A DNA stretch of 64,000 bases from assembly GCA_003263775.1 (NCBI GenBank), contig JYJJ01000003.1, positions 1 to 64,000 of the forward strand, written 5' to 3'. The notes under the pieces are model-generated. The model searched no databases and had not been told where the DNA came from. It saw only the letters and a list, made by a program, of their open reading frames with translations. The translations under genes and the position numbers were made by a program. Every line of letters starts with the position of its first letter. Position 1 is the first letter of the stretch. This document shows positions 25,790 to 36,267 of this stretch, in pieces. Source of the DNA: Vibrio maritimus. Lineage in GTDB: Bacteria; Pseudomonadota; Gammaproteobacteria; Enterobacterales; Vibrionaceae.

Positions 25790-25897
25790 TATTTACTCTT
25801 ACAGAGTGAATTCTGACAGGTGTGCAAGTCAGACCGTGAAAGCACGGTAAACACCACAACAACATTAGCTCGAAAGGGCATTCACTAGGAGACAATT
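25790..25897 (+). promoter_or_regulatory. Pseudoknot leader RNA, copy 7 (divergent sequence)
   Basis: ATTTACTCT/AGAGTGAAT is the first stem. TCTGAC/GTCAGA encloses loop AGGTGTGCAA, CCGTG/CACGG with loop AAAG follows, and ACACC (25851-25855) pairs with GGTGT of the first loop. Nearly every paired base differs from copies 2-6 while the architecture is kept. The TTTTGCAC hairpin is absent. GCTCGAAAGGGC and AGGAGACAA precede the clamp gene. Confidence 0.75.
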
Positions 25898-27015
25898 ATG
25901 GAAATAGAAGTAAGTACTGCTGAACTGAGCAAAGCAATAACCCATTGTTCAATTCAGGAAACATCGGTAGATGACGCAACGGCTTTCGTTGACTACCTGT
26001 ATTTCTCTTGTTCACAAGGGAAAGCGCAATGCCGACGCTATGGGCAAAGTGTGGAGCGTCAGTCTCACTACTTTGATGTAAGTACTGATGAGGATGTTTC
26101 GTTTAGCGTGAACTACAACAGTCTTAGACTTGTCATTAGCAATACCTCGAAACGATACGACAGATTAACCATCATTAAAAAGGCTAAAGCGATACGCATT
26201 CAAGCGGGCAAAATGGTGTCAGACCTTAATGTGTCAGATGTTAAATTGCCTGATATTGAACCGTTCGTTGAAGACGCTGAAATCGAAGTTGAACGACTCG
26301 ATTTAGAGCGATTGATCGGCACCGCTAAAACAGCTTCAGCGGTCAATGATGTGCGATACTTCCTAAATGGGATGTTATTGCATATGGACGAAGCGGGTTT
26401 CCTTCGAGCCGTCGCGACAAACGGCCATCGCTTATGCGTGGCAAAATGTCGTTACCGTGCGAGTAAGTTTGCGGATAGGAAGCTTATTCTTTCGAATGCA
26501 GGTATCAACTACGTAGAGAGCCTAATCAAAGCGACCGAAGATAGTACTATGATACTGAAATTTAACAGTAACTATCTGAAAGTTGATTTGAGTGACGGTA
26601 CCTCGATCAAACCGAAAACGGTTGATGGTAAGTATCCAGACTGGGAGCGTGTTGTTCCTATGGACACAACACTTAACGTCACTGTGATTAAGAACGATCT
26701 CATATCTTCTATGAAAGCGGCGATACCGTTCTCTAACCCAAAGTTCAAAGCGGGGAAACTCACTTTTACAACGTCAGAGGTAAAAGTTGAGACAGAGTAC
26801 GATAATGTTGGTAAGCATGAAGATAGCGTAGCCGTTGCCGGTTTTGTTGGACAAGAAATAACCATGGGTTTTAACTTTGAATACATGATTGGTGCACTTG
26901 CAACGATTCGTACAGAACAAGTTGTCATTGGTATTAAGGATCAGCTAACAGCCGTTACACTTTTAGAAGATGAAAATCCCGAGGCATTTATGTCGTAATG
27001 CCAGTTCGAGTTTAG
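25898..27015 (+). CDS. dnaN: DNA polymerase III beta sliding clamp homologue
   Basis: The 366-residue reading has the three-domain layout of the beta clamp, with landmarks VNDVRYFLNGMLLHM, AVATNGHRLCVAK and DGKYPDWERVVP. As sequenced it stops at 26998 (EAFMS). In the next frame the bases read YVVMPVRV then stop at 27015, matching the conserved clamp C-terminus (YVVMPMRL in E. coli), so one T is missing near 26986. Chromosomal clamps already exist in the host. A plasmid clamp behind leader copy 7 may load plasmid-specific polymerase or repair factors, or replace the host clamp. Confidence 0.88.
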
Positions 27016-27065
27016 AATCTTTCAAATAGAGAGTAGCCCGCAAGGGTGATAAATAGGAGACAAAC

Positions 27066-27455
27066 ATGAGGAAGATCGAGCAACTTAGTCTTTCAAGAGA
27101 GCAGGTTATTGGTGCGCTAGAACAACGTGTCGCTAACCTTACAGATCGAGACCTGGCTATGCTTGTGAACCACTTATTTGGCGTAAAACTGAACGTATGT
27201 GGTTCGTTTGAAGGTTCAAAGTTCACCACGAACCTTGAAATGGTGCCTGTAGCATCTGAACTCAGGGTATTCGGTGTTTCAAGTAATGTTAGCGCAATGG
27301 CAAAACAGCTTGTAGCGAAAGCACTTCTTGAATCTAAAGCTGGTGGGTGCGCGGCAAAGAGCAAGGCAAGAATGATGTTGATAGAAAAAGGCATTTACTT
27401 GACGCAGCCTGACTTTGAGAGTTGTCTTGAGGAAATGGGAGGACGTTATGTTTAA
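27066..27455 (+). CDS. Hypothetical protein in the clamp unit
   Basis: This 129-residue soluble protein comes after GCCCGCAAGGGT (27036-27047) and AGGAGACAA. It looks mixed alpha/beta, with MAKQLVAKALLESKAG as one helix. It overlaps the next small gene by 8 bp. No family is recognised. Confidence 0.68.
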   Translation: MRKIEQLSLSREQVIGALEQRVANLTDRDLAMLVNHLFGVKLNVCGSFEGSKFTTNLEMVPVASELRVFGVSSNVSAMAKQLVAKALLESKAGGCAAKSKARMMLIEKGIYLTQPDFESCLEEMGGRYV

Positions 27456-27540
27456 CAATAAGCGCTTCTTCATCCAAAAGAAAACCGTAAAGGAAATCTA
27501 TCGTCGCGTTTCTGAACGACAGAGAAGAAAAAATCGATAA
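27448..27540 (+). CDS. Very small basic peptide
   Basis: ATG 27448 lies inside the end of the previous gene after GGGAGGACGTT and encodes 30 residues, rich in Arg and Lys (MFNNKRFFIQKKTVKEIYRR). Coupling and a good ribosome site favour expression. Function unknown. Confidence 0.5.
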   Translation: MFNNKRFFIQKKTVKEIYRRVSERQRRKNR

Positions 27541-27547
27541 ACAATTA

Positions 27548-27570
27548 AACCAGCTTCGGCTGGTTTTTTT
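27548..27570 (+). terminator. Intrinsic terminator
   Basis: AACCAGC-TTCG-GCTGGTT is followed by a T run. The same stem is used again at 56112. Confidence 0.92.
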
Positions 27571-27669
27571 ATTCCACTGTCCCAAGTAACCGCATCAAGG
27601 GCATTGAAAAAGAGCATCATTTTGTTTGGTCGACTTTAACAGCTTAGGACTAGTAAACATGAGAACGGG

Positions 27670-29039
27670 ATGATGAAGAAAACAGCGATAGCTGCTCTCT
27701 GCTCGATAACGATGGCATTTTCCGCATATGGTAACACCGTTAGTGAAGCTGACAAAACGAAGCTAAAACTCAGATTTGGTGCAGCTATCCCTGAACAATC
27801 TGGAACGTATGTTCCAGCTCTTCCTCAGTTGACGTTAATGAGCGCTAAAGTTTCAGCGCCAACTTCATGCAAAGGTAATGTAGGACTGTCCATAACCAAC
27901 GCATTTACTGATGGAACCCTAAAAAAAATCTATGAAAACTTCGATGGCATAGTGAGAGAGCTTGCTACTCCTTCTGGCGCAATTTTCTTAAGCTCGTTAT
28001 ATATATCCAAATCTAATCCCAACCTTTATCAGCTTATTACGGAGGGCGTGGATTTAGGTATTCAAGACTTTTTGAGTGCTATGGGGTCGTGTACCGCAAT
28101 AGCCAATTCGCTTGTTGACCATGTGGGGGGCCTATTGCCGATATACAGAGGCAAAGTAAGTTAAACACCATTATTGAAGAAAATGCTCGTACAGCAATAG
28201 ACCAAGAGTGGAATCATATGAAGGTCGAGGAGTTGGTTCAGACTGGTTTGGATAAGGCAGCGGAAGCCGGCTTCAATATCTTTGGCTCACAAAAAGGCGG
28301 GAAGAATCAGCCTGCTTTTGAGGTGCTTGGTGATACAGCCAAATACGGATGGTGTATTTACAGGGGGATGACTAAGGATGAATGCAAAAGTTACTTTGCT
28401 TCAGGAGACAGTTCAAAACAATTGCCCAACCTTCAAGAAAAACATAAGCAAATCATCAAGACAGTCTCCGACTTAGATAGAGCGACCAAGATCATACTTG
28501 GTGAAAAATACCTCTCCGTATGCAAAGGGTGCGAATCAATTGAATTGCCTTCTTATGGGATTGTCGTATGGATTAAAGAAGTGCAGCACGACATATACAC
28601 AATCATTTCAGACCAATCGGTTTTACGGATCGCTAACCTCACTGCAGAAGACTACAAAAGAGTGAGCTCCGAACCGTCCATACGTGCAGACGCCAACTAT
28701 TATCGAAACCTAGCCCTTCTACAAGGTGATATTGATGTTTATCAGATGTACAAATTGGGTTGGGCCTATGACGTGGCCTATCAGCGAGGCGTGATCATTC
28801 TCGATGTTTTGGAAGATTCAATTCGTTCGGCTATGACAACTTCTGATATTGAGAGCGCAGGCGTTAACAAGGAGTTAGAGAGGAAACTCGCGCAGATAGA
28901 AAGCGAGAGAGAGAAGCTAAAACGCCACTCCCAAGTCAATAATTATGTACCGAGAATGTACGTAAGAATGCTACTAAATATCAATAACAAAAAGGCGCTC
29001 AATGAAGGACTTCTTGGACTAGAAGGCAATCGTTTATGA
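27670..29039 (+). pseudogene. Conjugation protein of PFL_4711/TraH-like type, frameshifted in a G6 run
   Basis: Two frames join into one protein of about 456 residues. The first (27670-28164) has a signal peptide, then SCKGNVGLSITNAF and YISKSNPNLYQLITEGV, as in the integrating-conjugative-element PFL_4711 family. The second frame is open from about 28125 (QSKLNTIIEENARTAID) through 28218-29039 (AAEAGFNIFGSQKGG, YGWCIYRG). They meet at GTGGGGGGCC (28123-28132). A lost G or a minus-one slip would restore the gene. It is envelope-located and part of mating-pair formation. Confidence 0.68.
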
Positions 29040-30776
29040 TCCTTGTCCAAGAGCAATTTGGTCAGGTTATCATCCCGTTTGCCATTAATTTAGGGCGAAC
29101 TGGTTTTGATATTATCAATGGATTAGGATTGCTGTTCATTCCATTTATTGCGGCTTACATTCGTGCTTTTTTGGAGTCGCGCGCGCAAGGTGCCGACGAA
29201 GGCCCTGCAAGCGTACTTGCTATCAAGATGATGGAGAAAAGCTTTGTCGGGATGTTGTTTGTACTTATCTTTTTCACTATTCCGGCCAAGTATGGCGAAG
29301 CAGACGTTGAGTTCAAACGTTATCAATGCGGCATGGGCGTCGGCGAAAACGCAATGGACGCCATGTATAATTTGGTGCCGAACTTAGAACAAGTTGGTAA
29401 AGACATCGCGCAAACCAAAGCCACGTTATCAATGGGCATGGGCTTGGTAAACAATGTCACAGTGGGAATTGCGGAAAGCTTGTCGGGGAGTTTGACCTGT
29501 CCAAAAGATACCGCCGCAATCGAAGCGGAAGTCCAGAAGTCATATATAGCCATGACGGACGAATCGTTGGTAGCGAATCTGAAGCACTTTAACAATCAGT
29601 GTTTCGCACCCGCATTAACTAGGATCGCAGAAGGGGTAGCGCAAGGAACCAGTAAGTTAGCCTATCCTTATGCAGCAACGAGAAACACATTCTTTGGTAC
29701 CAACCTCTACGCCGCCTATCAAGCGTGGCAAACAGCCCTTCGCAAACTCCAATGACAATGCGGATCAAAGACACAGAGTTTGTTGGCACAATCGACACGA
29801 AGTACAAGCCATCTAACTATGATCCCAATGCTAGTGGATACAGTTACCTGACGGGGTCGTCTGGTTCATCAAACACGTTCAGCTATAACACTGACCATAC
29901 AACCAGCAACTTAGCCATTGATTGCCAAGATGCGGCACAAGACTATCGTGCACTGGTTAAGAACTATGTTGAGAATAACTACAGCGAGAAAATTGAGTCA
30001 ATTTACCAATCTAGCTCTGTCTTTCCTTCACCGAACGACACGGATGGGTCGGCCTACACAAAAAGTCGAGAAGATATTCTTAACGAGTACGTGCATCAGG
30101 CTTTTCTAGACGCATTTTCCGGAAACGTTTTATTGTCGATACCAACCCCGCTATAGCGAAAGAGCAAGGGGCCAACTACATCACAAACAGGCTGACTAGT
30201 GACGCATGGTTAGATTGGAAGAACTTTATTGACCCTTCAAAGGCAGTTGATATTGCCAAAGACACGAGCGTTCAAGTGGGTTTCGCGGTCGGAAATGTCT
30301 TCAAAGCGGCAGAACGCTCTAACTTATATTCGACCTTACCACTTTTTTTAACAATGATCCTCGCAGCAGTCTACGTCGCATCACCGCTTCTTATCTGGAT
30401 GTCTGGTTTATCAATGAAACTGGTCTTCAACCTAATTTTTATCCAGTTCTATTTGTCTATGGGGTACTACTGGTTAAATGTGAGCTACATGATGTCGAAC
30501 ATTCTTTGGATGCTAAGTGAAAGCTTCTATGCAAGTTGGGTTTTGAGTTCAGCATCAATGGCTACACACTACATGGCTTACGCCATGCCGTTTGTCGTCC
30601 TAATAGCATGGACAGCGGCTTGTACCATAGCCGGCCTGCAACTTGGTCCATTCTTGATGGGGTTATTTACTGTTAACGCGGTTGCCGCAGCTAAGGCTGG
30701 AGGTCAAATTGCGAAACAAGCACTGTCAGGTGGGCGAGGTGGTGGCGGCAGCAAAAAACAAGTTGGAGGCGACTAA
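29036..30776 (+). pseudogene. TraG-like mating-pair protein 1, broken by two frameshifts
   Basis: The reading frame moves twice (29036-29755, then about 29725-30156, then about 30120-30776). Joined, it gives roughly 575 residues with N-terminal membrane helices and the signature AFLESRAQGADEGPAS, a central periplasmic part with HFNNQCFAPA, and C-terminal helices from about 30310. This matches TraG N-terminal-type proteins of PFGI/SXT-like conjugation systems. It overlaps the preceding gene by ATGA. The next gene is a paralogue with the same domain order, which helps place the breaks. Confidence 0.68.
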
Positions 30777-32586
30777 TGAATCTGGTAACTAACGATGCCG
30801 CAGGCTGTTTCTATTTCCACTGGCTTCAAAGCTAGCCGAGGATATGTGGAATGTAGCGAATGGGCTTGGGCTTGTGTTCGCCCCGTTTGTGTTCTTGTTT
30901 GTGTACACGTTCTTTGAGAGTCGTGCTCAAGGATTAGACGAGGGGTCGCCGGCAGTACTGGCTATTAAGTCCGTAGAGAAATTGTTCTACCCGTGGATCA
31001 TTATTCTTATTGTTGTCGTCATGCCCGTTAGTAACGCGCTACATGTAGAGTATCGACAATACTCCTGTCTCGACAATCCAGCTCTAACGAGTAACAGCCA
31101 CACATCGCCGACTACAGCTTCACAAACGGCGTTGGCGGCAATGAATTTGGTGAGTCAATCGCCATCAATGTTGACAGGTTTGATTCACACAGTCTCCCTT
31201 GGTGTCAATGAGGCGCTAACTTCGCAAATAGCCTGCACCAAAGGTGCTGGAAGGAAAGAAGTCTCAGATATTGTGCAAAGCAGCCTTCCACAAACAGAAT
31301 CGGTCTATCGCTCTATCGTAGCTTTCAACAATCAATGTTATTTGCCTGCAAAGACAAATATACGAGAGGCGATGGCAAGTAATATGTCTCTCCGATACAC
31401 ACAGGACAATTTGAATGGGTGGGCGTTCTATCCGCCAAGTTATGATGGAAATGCATTGCTCATGACTAGCGCCTATGATGGCACCTACATTCAAGGCAGC
31501 AACACCTCGAAGATTAGCATCGATACTCCCAATACGTGGTATGACTCGGCAACAAGGAACGCAATTTTGGATTGTAAAGTAGCTGGTCAAAAGCTATATG
31601 ACAAAATTGAGGATGATTTGGTTACAAGGCCAAACTTCACGGAGAACAGTGCAAAGGTGCTAGATTATGCCTCTATTTTTAATGCGTCCCTACAACCTGC
31701 TCAAGTTAAACATGATTTGGTCGTAGCCGTGTACCAAAACGCACTGTCTACGGAGGGGTCTAGCCAGTCCAAATGGTTGGATATGGAAACGGAAAGAAAA
31801 AAAGCAGGGTGGTCAATATTCGGACTTTCACTGCCATCCTTAGATTCGCAACCATCCATTATAGAGGACATAGCAGAGCATAGTTGGGGTGGCACGGATA
31901 GTTCAGTGATGCGTAGTGTATCGAATACAATAGTCAGTATTGGTTCAGTCGCGACGAACATTTTTGAATCAAGTAAAAGCCATGCGGTGGTGCTAATTTT
32001 GCCGCTGATGGTAATCATCGTGCAGTGTATCCTTGTTGTCGTCTTACCTATATTGACGGTGATTTCTGGCTATTCTTACAAGTTTTTGTTCAATTGGTGC
32101 CTATTGTACTTCTCAGTGTCGTTAGTCCCTTTTTGGCTTAATTTTGGTATGTTAATGGAAACACTCATGCTGTCGATGAGTGACTACTCTGATTCCCTTA
32201 TTGCGCATGCAATGAACCTCTATGATGGCGGTGCAGATGCTTATAAACCGTATCTTGTTTCAACTACATCAGCGATGTTTGTGTATCTAATCCCCATCAT
32301 TTGGATAATGCTTGTTCAAATCGTCGGGAACGTTGCAGGTTCGGCCTTTATGACAGTAGTAGCAGGCGCGGCGGTAGTTGGTCAACAAGGCGCAGAGCTG
32401 GTTACAAAAGCTATTCAGGAAAGCGCAGAAAAAGCGGTAGATCGAGCTATGGCTAGTAAAGGAGGTCCAAGTGTTCCTGGGTTTAATATGGGAAGCTCTA
32501 GTACAGGCAGCTCTTCTTCAGGCGTGTCTGGGGGTAATAACCCTGCGCTTGGGAACAACTCCAGCTCCAGAATAGGCAGTAGCTAA
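30777..32586 (+). CDS. TraG-like mating-pair protein 2
   Basis: The main frame (30844-32586, 580 residues) has FFESRAQGLDEGSPAV, FNNQCYLPAK, WYDSATRNAILDC and four to five C-terminal membrane helices, then a Ser/Gly-rich tail. It is a tandem paralogue of 29036-30776. The natural start is probably ATG 30777 (MNLVTNDAAG), out of step by one base near 30805 with LFLFPLASKLAEDMWN. It lies in the inner membrane and should act in mating-pair formation or stabilisation. Confidence 0.75.
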
Positions 32587-32942
32587 TGAAAGATAAGCGC
32601 AAGGTTTACCAAGCAGCAAAGAAGTTGGGCTTCGTTGACTTCCTGGCACGCATGTCTCAAGCGACAGGTAAATTTGAAAGCTGCGAGATCGATGTTTTAC
32701 AAGAACGCCAATGGGTTAGTGTAGCAGGATATAAATCAACGTTCGTAACACATAAAATTAGAACGCTGCGGTACGCGAGTTCTGTTTCCAGTAGACGGAG
32801 GTTTTGCATTGTAGAGACCGACTCAGAAGAGGTTTGGTGTGATGAGAGCTGTGTTCGCAGCGGCTACGTGACAATCGAAGTGATAAGTCCTTATGAACAG
32901 AAGCAGTCGGTAGAAAAAATTGTCCCAATAACTGGGTTTTAA
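32586..32942 (+). CDS. Hypothetical protein after TraG-like genes
   Basis: ATG 32586 overlaps the end of the TraG-like gene (TAATG). The 118-residue protein is soluble, with cysteines (FESCEIDV, RFCIVE, WCDESC). It is the last gene of the conjugation operon, convergent with the EAL gene. No family is recognised. Confidence 0.6.
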   Translation: MKDKRKVYQAAKKLGFVDFLARMSQATGKFESCEIDVLQERQWVSVAGYKSTFVTHKIRTLRYASSVSSRRRFCIVETDSEEVWCDESCVRSGYVTIEVISPYEQKQSVEKIVPITGF

Positions 32943-32987
32943 GCCTAAACTGGCCGAGGCTTTTTTGAGTATGGAAATACTGTGTAA

Positions 32988-33743
32988 TCAGGCGTTGGCG
33001 ATACTGCCGTAATCCTGTGAATATCTCGCTAACGTATCAGGGCGGCCAAAATAGAAGCCTTGAGCGTATCTAATGCCACATTCTGCAAGTGTCATGGTTT
33101 GAGATTGGGTTTCTACACCCTCAGCAATTATTTCTGCGCCAAATAATGGTGCATAGGCAACCAAGTGGTTAAGCAACATTTGTTTTCTGGTGTCAAACTC
33201 AATATTTTCAATGAAGAAACGGTCTAATTTGACTTGGCTTACGTTTGCGATCCGGAATAGTCGTTCATATGTTGAAGCTGCAGTTCCAAAGTCGTCTAAG
33301 CTAATGGCCATTTTGTTGTTATTTAGAATGGTTAGCGCAAGATTTAGTTTTGGAAAGTCAATATACGATTGGTAGTTCTCAGTCAACTCGATAGTGATAA
33401 GTTGTAGCGGATAATTGTAGTTATTCGCGATCTCAATAATTCGCTCAGCAGCGCCGAAAGCGAGTAAATGGTAACTGCTGACATTGACGTTTAAGCGGAT
33501 AGGATTTGGGTGCAAACGCTTGAGCGCTTTGACCAAAACAGATAGGGTAATTTCCAATGATGTCTGGCTATCTATTCTTGAGAACAGTTCACCAACGTTG
33601 CAACCAAAATTGAACGACTCATCCCAGCGAGTGAGCATTTCCCAGCTTACTGGATTCTGGTCGCTTAGTGTAACTATTGGTTGGACAACGGGATAAAAAG
33701 CGCCCTCCCTCAATGCTTGCTGTGTTAATCGTGTTAGTTCCAT
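32988..33743 (-). CDS. EAL-domain protein (cyclic di-GMP phosphodiesterase family)
   Basis: The 251-residue protein is a single EAL domain. Landmarks are SWEMLTRW (EML in place of EAL), LNVNVSS, ELTE, DDFGTAAS (usual DDFGTG), QVKLDRFF, IAEGVET and QGFYFGRP. Most metal-binding acidic residues are present, so hydrolysis is possible, though the changed DDFGTG loop could reduce it. There is no sensor domain. On a conjugative element it could shift the host between motile and sessile states. Confidence 0.88.
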   Translation of the reverse strand: MELTRLTQQALREGAFYPVVQPIVTLSDQNPVSWEMLTRWDESFNFGCNVGELFSRIDSQTSLEITLSVLVKALKRLHPNPIRLNVNVSSYHLLAFGAAERIIEIANNYNYPLQLITIELTENYQSYIDFPKLNLALTILNNNKMAISLDDFGTAASTYERLFRIANVSQVKLDRFFIENIEFDTRKQMLLNHLVAYAPLFGAEIIAEGVETQSQTMTLAECGIRYAQGFYFGRPDTLARYSQDYGSIANA

Positions 33744-33812
33744 ATTATTTTTCTCGCTATTTTCTTTCTAGTGTATGGTCAAAAACTGCAACATTAATGG
33801 GGCGAATAAAAA

Positions 33813-33902
33813 ATGAGCGATGCTATAAGACTTATACTTGAGTTTCTTGCTGGGCAATATTTAGCATTGGCGTTCGCGTTGATTACTGGCCATCCAGATT
33901 AA
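33813..33902 (+). CDS. Possible 29-residue membrane peptide
   Basis: ATG 33813 encodes MSDAIRLILEFLAGQYLALA and a short tail; the peptide is one amphipathic to hydrophobic helix. It is divergent from the EAL gene, 70 bp away. The upstream GGGGCGA is a modest ribosome site. It could be a small-membrane-protein gene or chance. Confidence 0.4.
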   Translation: MSDAIRLILEFLAGQYLALAFALITGHPD

Positions 33903-33932
33903 GTACCCTAAATAAGTGCTTTTTCGCCATAA

Positions 33933-33966
33933 AACCAGCAAGAACCCGCGCTGGCGGTTTTCTTTT
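33933..33966 (+). terminator. Probable terminator
   Basis: AACCAGC and GCTGGCGGTT can pair imperfectly and are followed by TTTCTTTT. Confidence 0.45.
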
Positions 33967-34086
33967 AATCACGTTCAAAGGAGCCCATTTGAACACTGAC
34001 AACACACCATTCTGCTCTCACGAATTACTTAATCCCTGAATCTGGTCTAGGATTACCAATGGTTGTTAACAAGGAGGTCATGATTA

Positions 34087-34933
34087 ATGTACCACTCCCT
34101 CATGAGCACAGCGAGGCAGGCCAGTAGCCGCCTAATAGCAAAGGACATTAATAAAAAGCACATAGGCCATAATGCTATGCGATACGAAGACAACCGGCAC
34201 AATGCAGCATCACAGAGCGTCACATCGCAACAGCTTCCAATTCAATTGGTGCATAAAAAATCTGGAAATAAAACAGCGAAAAATGGTCACAAGAAAAAGC
34301 AAGTGGAATGATGCAAAAGTAAAGAGATACTTAGCTCACCTTACACGACGGGCTGCGCGGCGGGAAAAGAATGGGAAAAACAAGAGCACCGACAAACTTG
34401 TCCGAAAGTACCAAAACGCTAGGGCGAAAGCAGATCCTAACTATGTACCTCGTTTAGCTGATACTCCCAAAGCCGGCCATCATGCCCCTCCCTTAGCCAT
34501 TGCAAACAAGCACAAAGGAAAATTCGCCTATGGGCCGAGGGGGAGTAAAAAAGAAAAGCTTCGCAAGAGATTATATTTTATTTCGAACAGCCTCCAAGAC
34601 AGAAGAGAAGCTCATGCGATAGTCCACATAGCAGAAGCTATACAGGGACTTAATCGTCAGGGCAATTTCAAAGGAACTGATGCGCAACTGGCAGCGAAAG
34701 GTAGGCGAGCTCTCTATAATTTAAGATATAGGGACGGAAGAGGTATTGTAGTGGCAGTTCAAAATCAATTGGATCGTGAAAGTGGACAAGCCGCTCAAAG
34801 TATGAGTATTGGTGCTGGAGCAAATATCTTGTATGGGCAGCAAAGCGGAGATGTAGATTCAGATGATACAAGCAGCGATGCAGATTCGGATGAGTTAAAC
34901 TGGGAATCGGACTCTGGAACGGACACTGACTAG
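34087..34933 (+). pseudogene. Hypothetical basic protein with acidic tail, probably frameshifted
   Basis: AAGGAGG lies 9 bp before ATG 34087. That frame gives 74 residues ending KKKQVE; one base out of step, a second frame continues WNDAKVKRYLAHLTRRAARR to 34933 (open from 34172). Joined, about 282 residues: a strongly basic N-terminal half, a helical middle (AHAIVHIAEAIQGLNRQG) and a very acidic Asp/Ser tail. I recognise no family. The opposite charge of the two ends is unusual. Confidence 0.5.
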
Positions 34934-35286
34934 ATTGTCTTATAGTATACGTTTGTTAGAGATTGGAATGGTGTTTACTAGTTGTGTAGCTAAAGCGTAG
35001 ATTTGAAAGCATAACCCCTCCAACAGATAGCACTTATGATGAGGTTGAATTGAACTGTCCAAACCAAAAGATAGAATTAACCTTCGTGAGTCAGAGAAGC
35101 TGATGAAAGACTCCTAGTCAAAAACGATCGATAGTACGATGATTAAGCGTAGCTCCAATCTTAACTTGACTAAGACTCTTATGGGATGCAACTTGTTGCA
35201 TTTTAAGCCGGCTTATTTAGAATAGTATGCAGGTATTTCGAAGTGAAGTCGCCAAGCCATTCCACACACACATCAAGGGATTATGT
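34934..35286. other. Intergenic stretch without visible gene
   Basis: No credible gene or hairpin was seen. GCAACTTGTTGCATTTTA at about 35188 is loosely like the core GCAATATTGCATTTTC of the array 1 flanking repeats, but the match is too short to call an attachment site. Confidence 0.3.
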
Positions 35287-35526
35287 ATGAAGTCAACGCT
35301 ACTAGCTCTCTCTACTGTACTATTCTCATTTGTCGCTACTGCATCAATGACAGAACAAGACTGCCAGAACCAGGCCAAGTCAGTTCTCACCCTACTAGAA
35401 ATGGTAGAGCAAGGTACGATGCCAGTCACCGAAAAGCAATTGTACAACCTTAACCAAGCGAAGAAGCACTACGACAGCGGAGAGTATTGTGCAGCGAGAA
35501 GCATTGTTTTGAACCTGAACAAATAA
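35287..35526 (+). CDS. Small secreted or periplasmic protein
   Basis: ATG 35287 begins a signal peptide (MKSTLLALSTVLFSFVATAS, cleavage likely after SMT or TAS). The mature part of about 59 residues has two cysteines (DCQNQ and YCAARS) that could form a disulfide, and is helical by eye. Function unknown. Confidence 0.62.
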   Translation: MKSTLLALSTVLFSFVATASMTEQDCQNQAKSVLTLLEMVEQGTMPVTEKQLYNLNQAKKHYDSGEYCAARSIVLNLNK

Positions 35527-35782
35527 AACCAGGGGCGATTCCATGCCCTCCAATTAAGCTGGTGGGCTTAACATCAACGTTTAAGGAACTTGTCTGCAAT
35601 CGCGATTTTTTGTTCGCGCGCTCAAAGCCTTGTCGACTTCAACGAATGTTCCATATTCTATCCTGCTTTTTACTACTGGTTATGGTGTCGGATTTAATGG
35701 TCACGTTTCAGATAGAGAATCTTGCGTTTCAATACCCAGTAAAGGCACCGTAATAGACGTTATTTTCTAGGCCGCATGCCAG

Positions 35783-35804
35783 TACCGCCTAGAAAGGCGG
35801 TACG
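35783..35804. terminator. Perfect inverted repeat between convergent genes
   Basis: GTACCGCCT and AGGCGGTAC pair around AGAA. It could stop transcription in either direction between the secreted-protein side and the lectin gene. The 35527-35782 gap otherwise holds nothing convincing. Confidence 0.5.
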
Positions 35805-35817
35805 GCTTAAGAAGTGG

Positions 35818-36204
35818 CTAGAAGTATTCGAACTCCACTTTAATTTCGCCACTGTTGTCACCAAAGCCAGCAGGTTCATCGTTCACAGTAAGCCAAAGTG
35901 TACCGGTAAGACCTTCAGGTACACGCGACGAATTGCCTACGAGAAAAGGTGCAGAGCCATTGCCATGATTATCACCGCCGACTTTACCAATCAATGCGCC
36001 CTGTGGAGCTCCCAGTAATAGGTAATTGCCATGACCAAGGTGTTGGGGATGACCGGCTGCATCGTCCGTAATCCAATGGGGGTTTGAACGCCAGTTTCCC
36101 CTCACATACTTAATACGAAGCTTATCTCCTTCTAGAATTTGAATGCCAGTACTAGTCCAAAAGCCTTCTGGCCGAGCTTTGATCAACTTGGTTGGGTTTT
36201 TCAT
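35818..36204 (-). CDS. LecA/PA-IL-like lectin
   Basis: The 128-residue protein resembles the galactose-binding lectin PA-IL (LecA, 122 residues) of Pseudomonas aeruginosa. Shared blocks are ALIGKVGG, PEGLTGTLWLTVND and FGDNSGEIKVEFEYF, where LecA has calcium and sugar ligands in a similar D-x-N-N-S-G loop. There is no signal peptide, as in LecA. AAAGGAACTG precedes ATG 36204. Next to it are rbs remnants, so this part may be chromosomal DNA captured by the element. Confidence 0.75.
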   Translation of the reverse strand: MKNPTKLIKARPEGFWTSTGIQILEGDKLRIKYVRGNWRSNPHWITDDAAGHPQHLGHGNYLLLGAPQGALIGKVGGDNHGNGSAPFLVGNSSRVPEGLTGTLWLTVNDEPAGFGDNSGEIKVEFEYF

Positions 36205-36267
36205 TATACAGTTCCTTTGGGTTAGGGCGGCTCACATTATTGTTGAGCCTGTTAGTGTCAATAGCAG

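Noticed and set aside
34087..34300. Insertion-sequence transposase remnant in the basic N-terminal part
   Set aside because: No DDE residues, no terminal inverted repeats and no target-site duplication could be found around it.
35487..35753. Frame of 88 codons after the small secreted protein
   Set aside because: It begins inside the preceding gene in another frame, has no ribosome site and shows no recognisable pattern.
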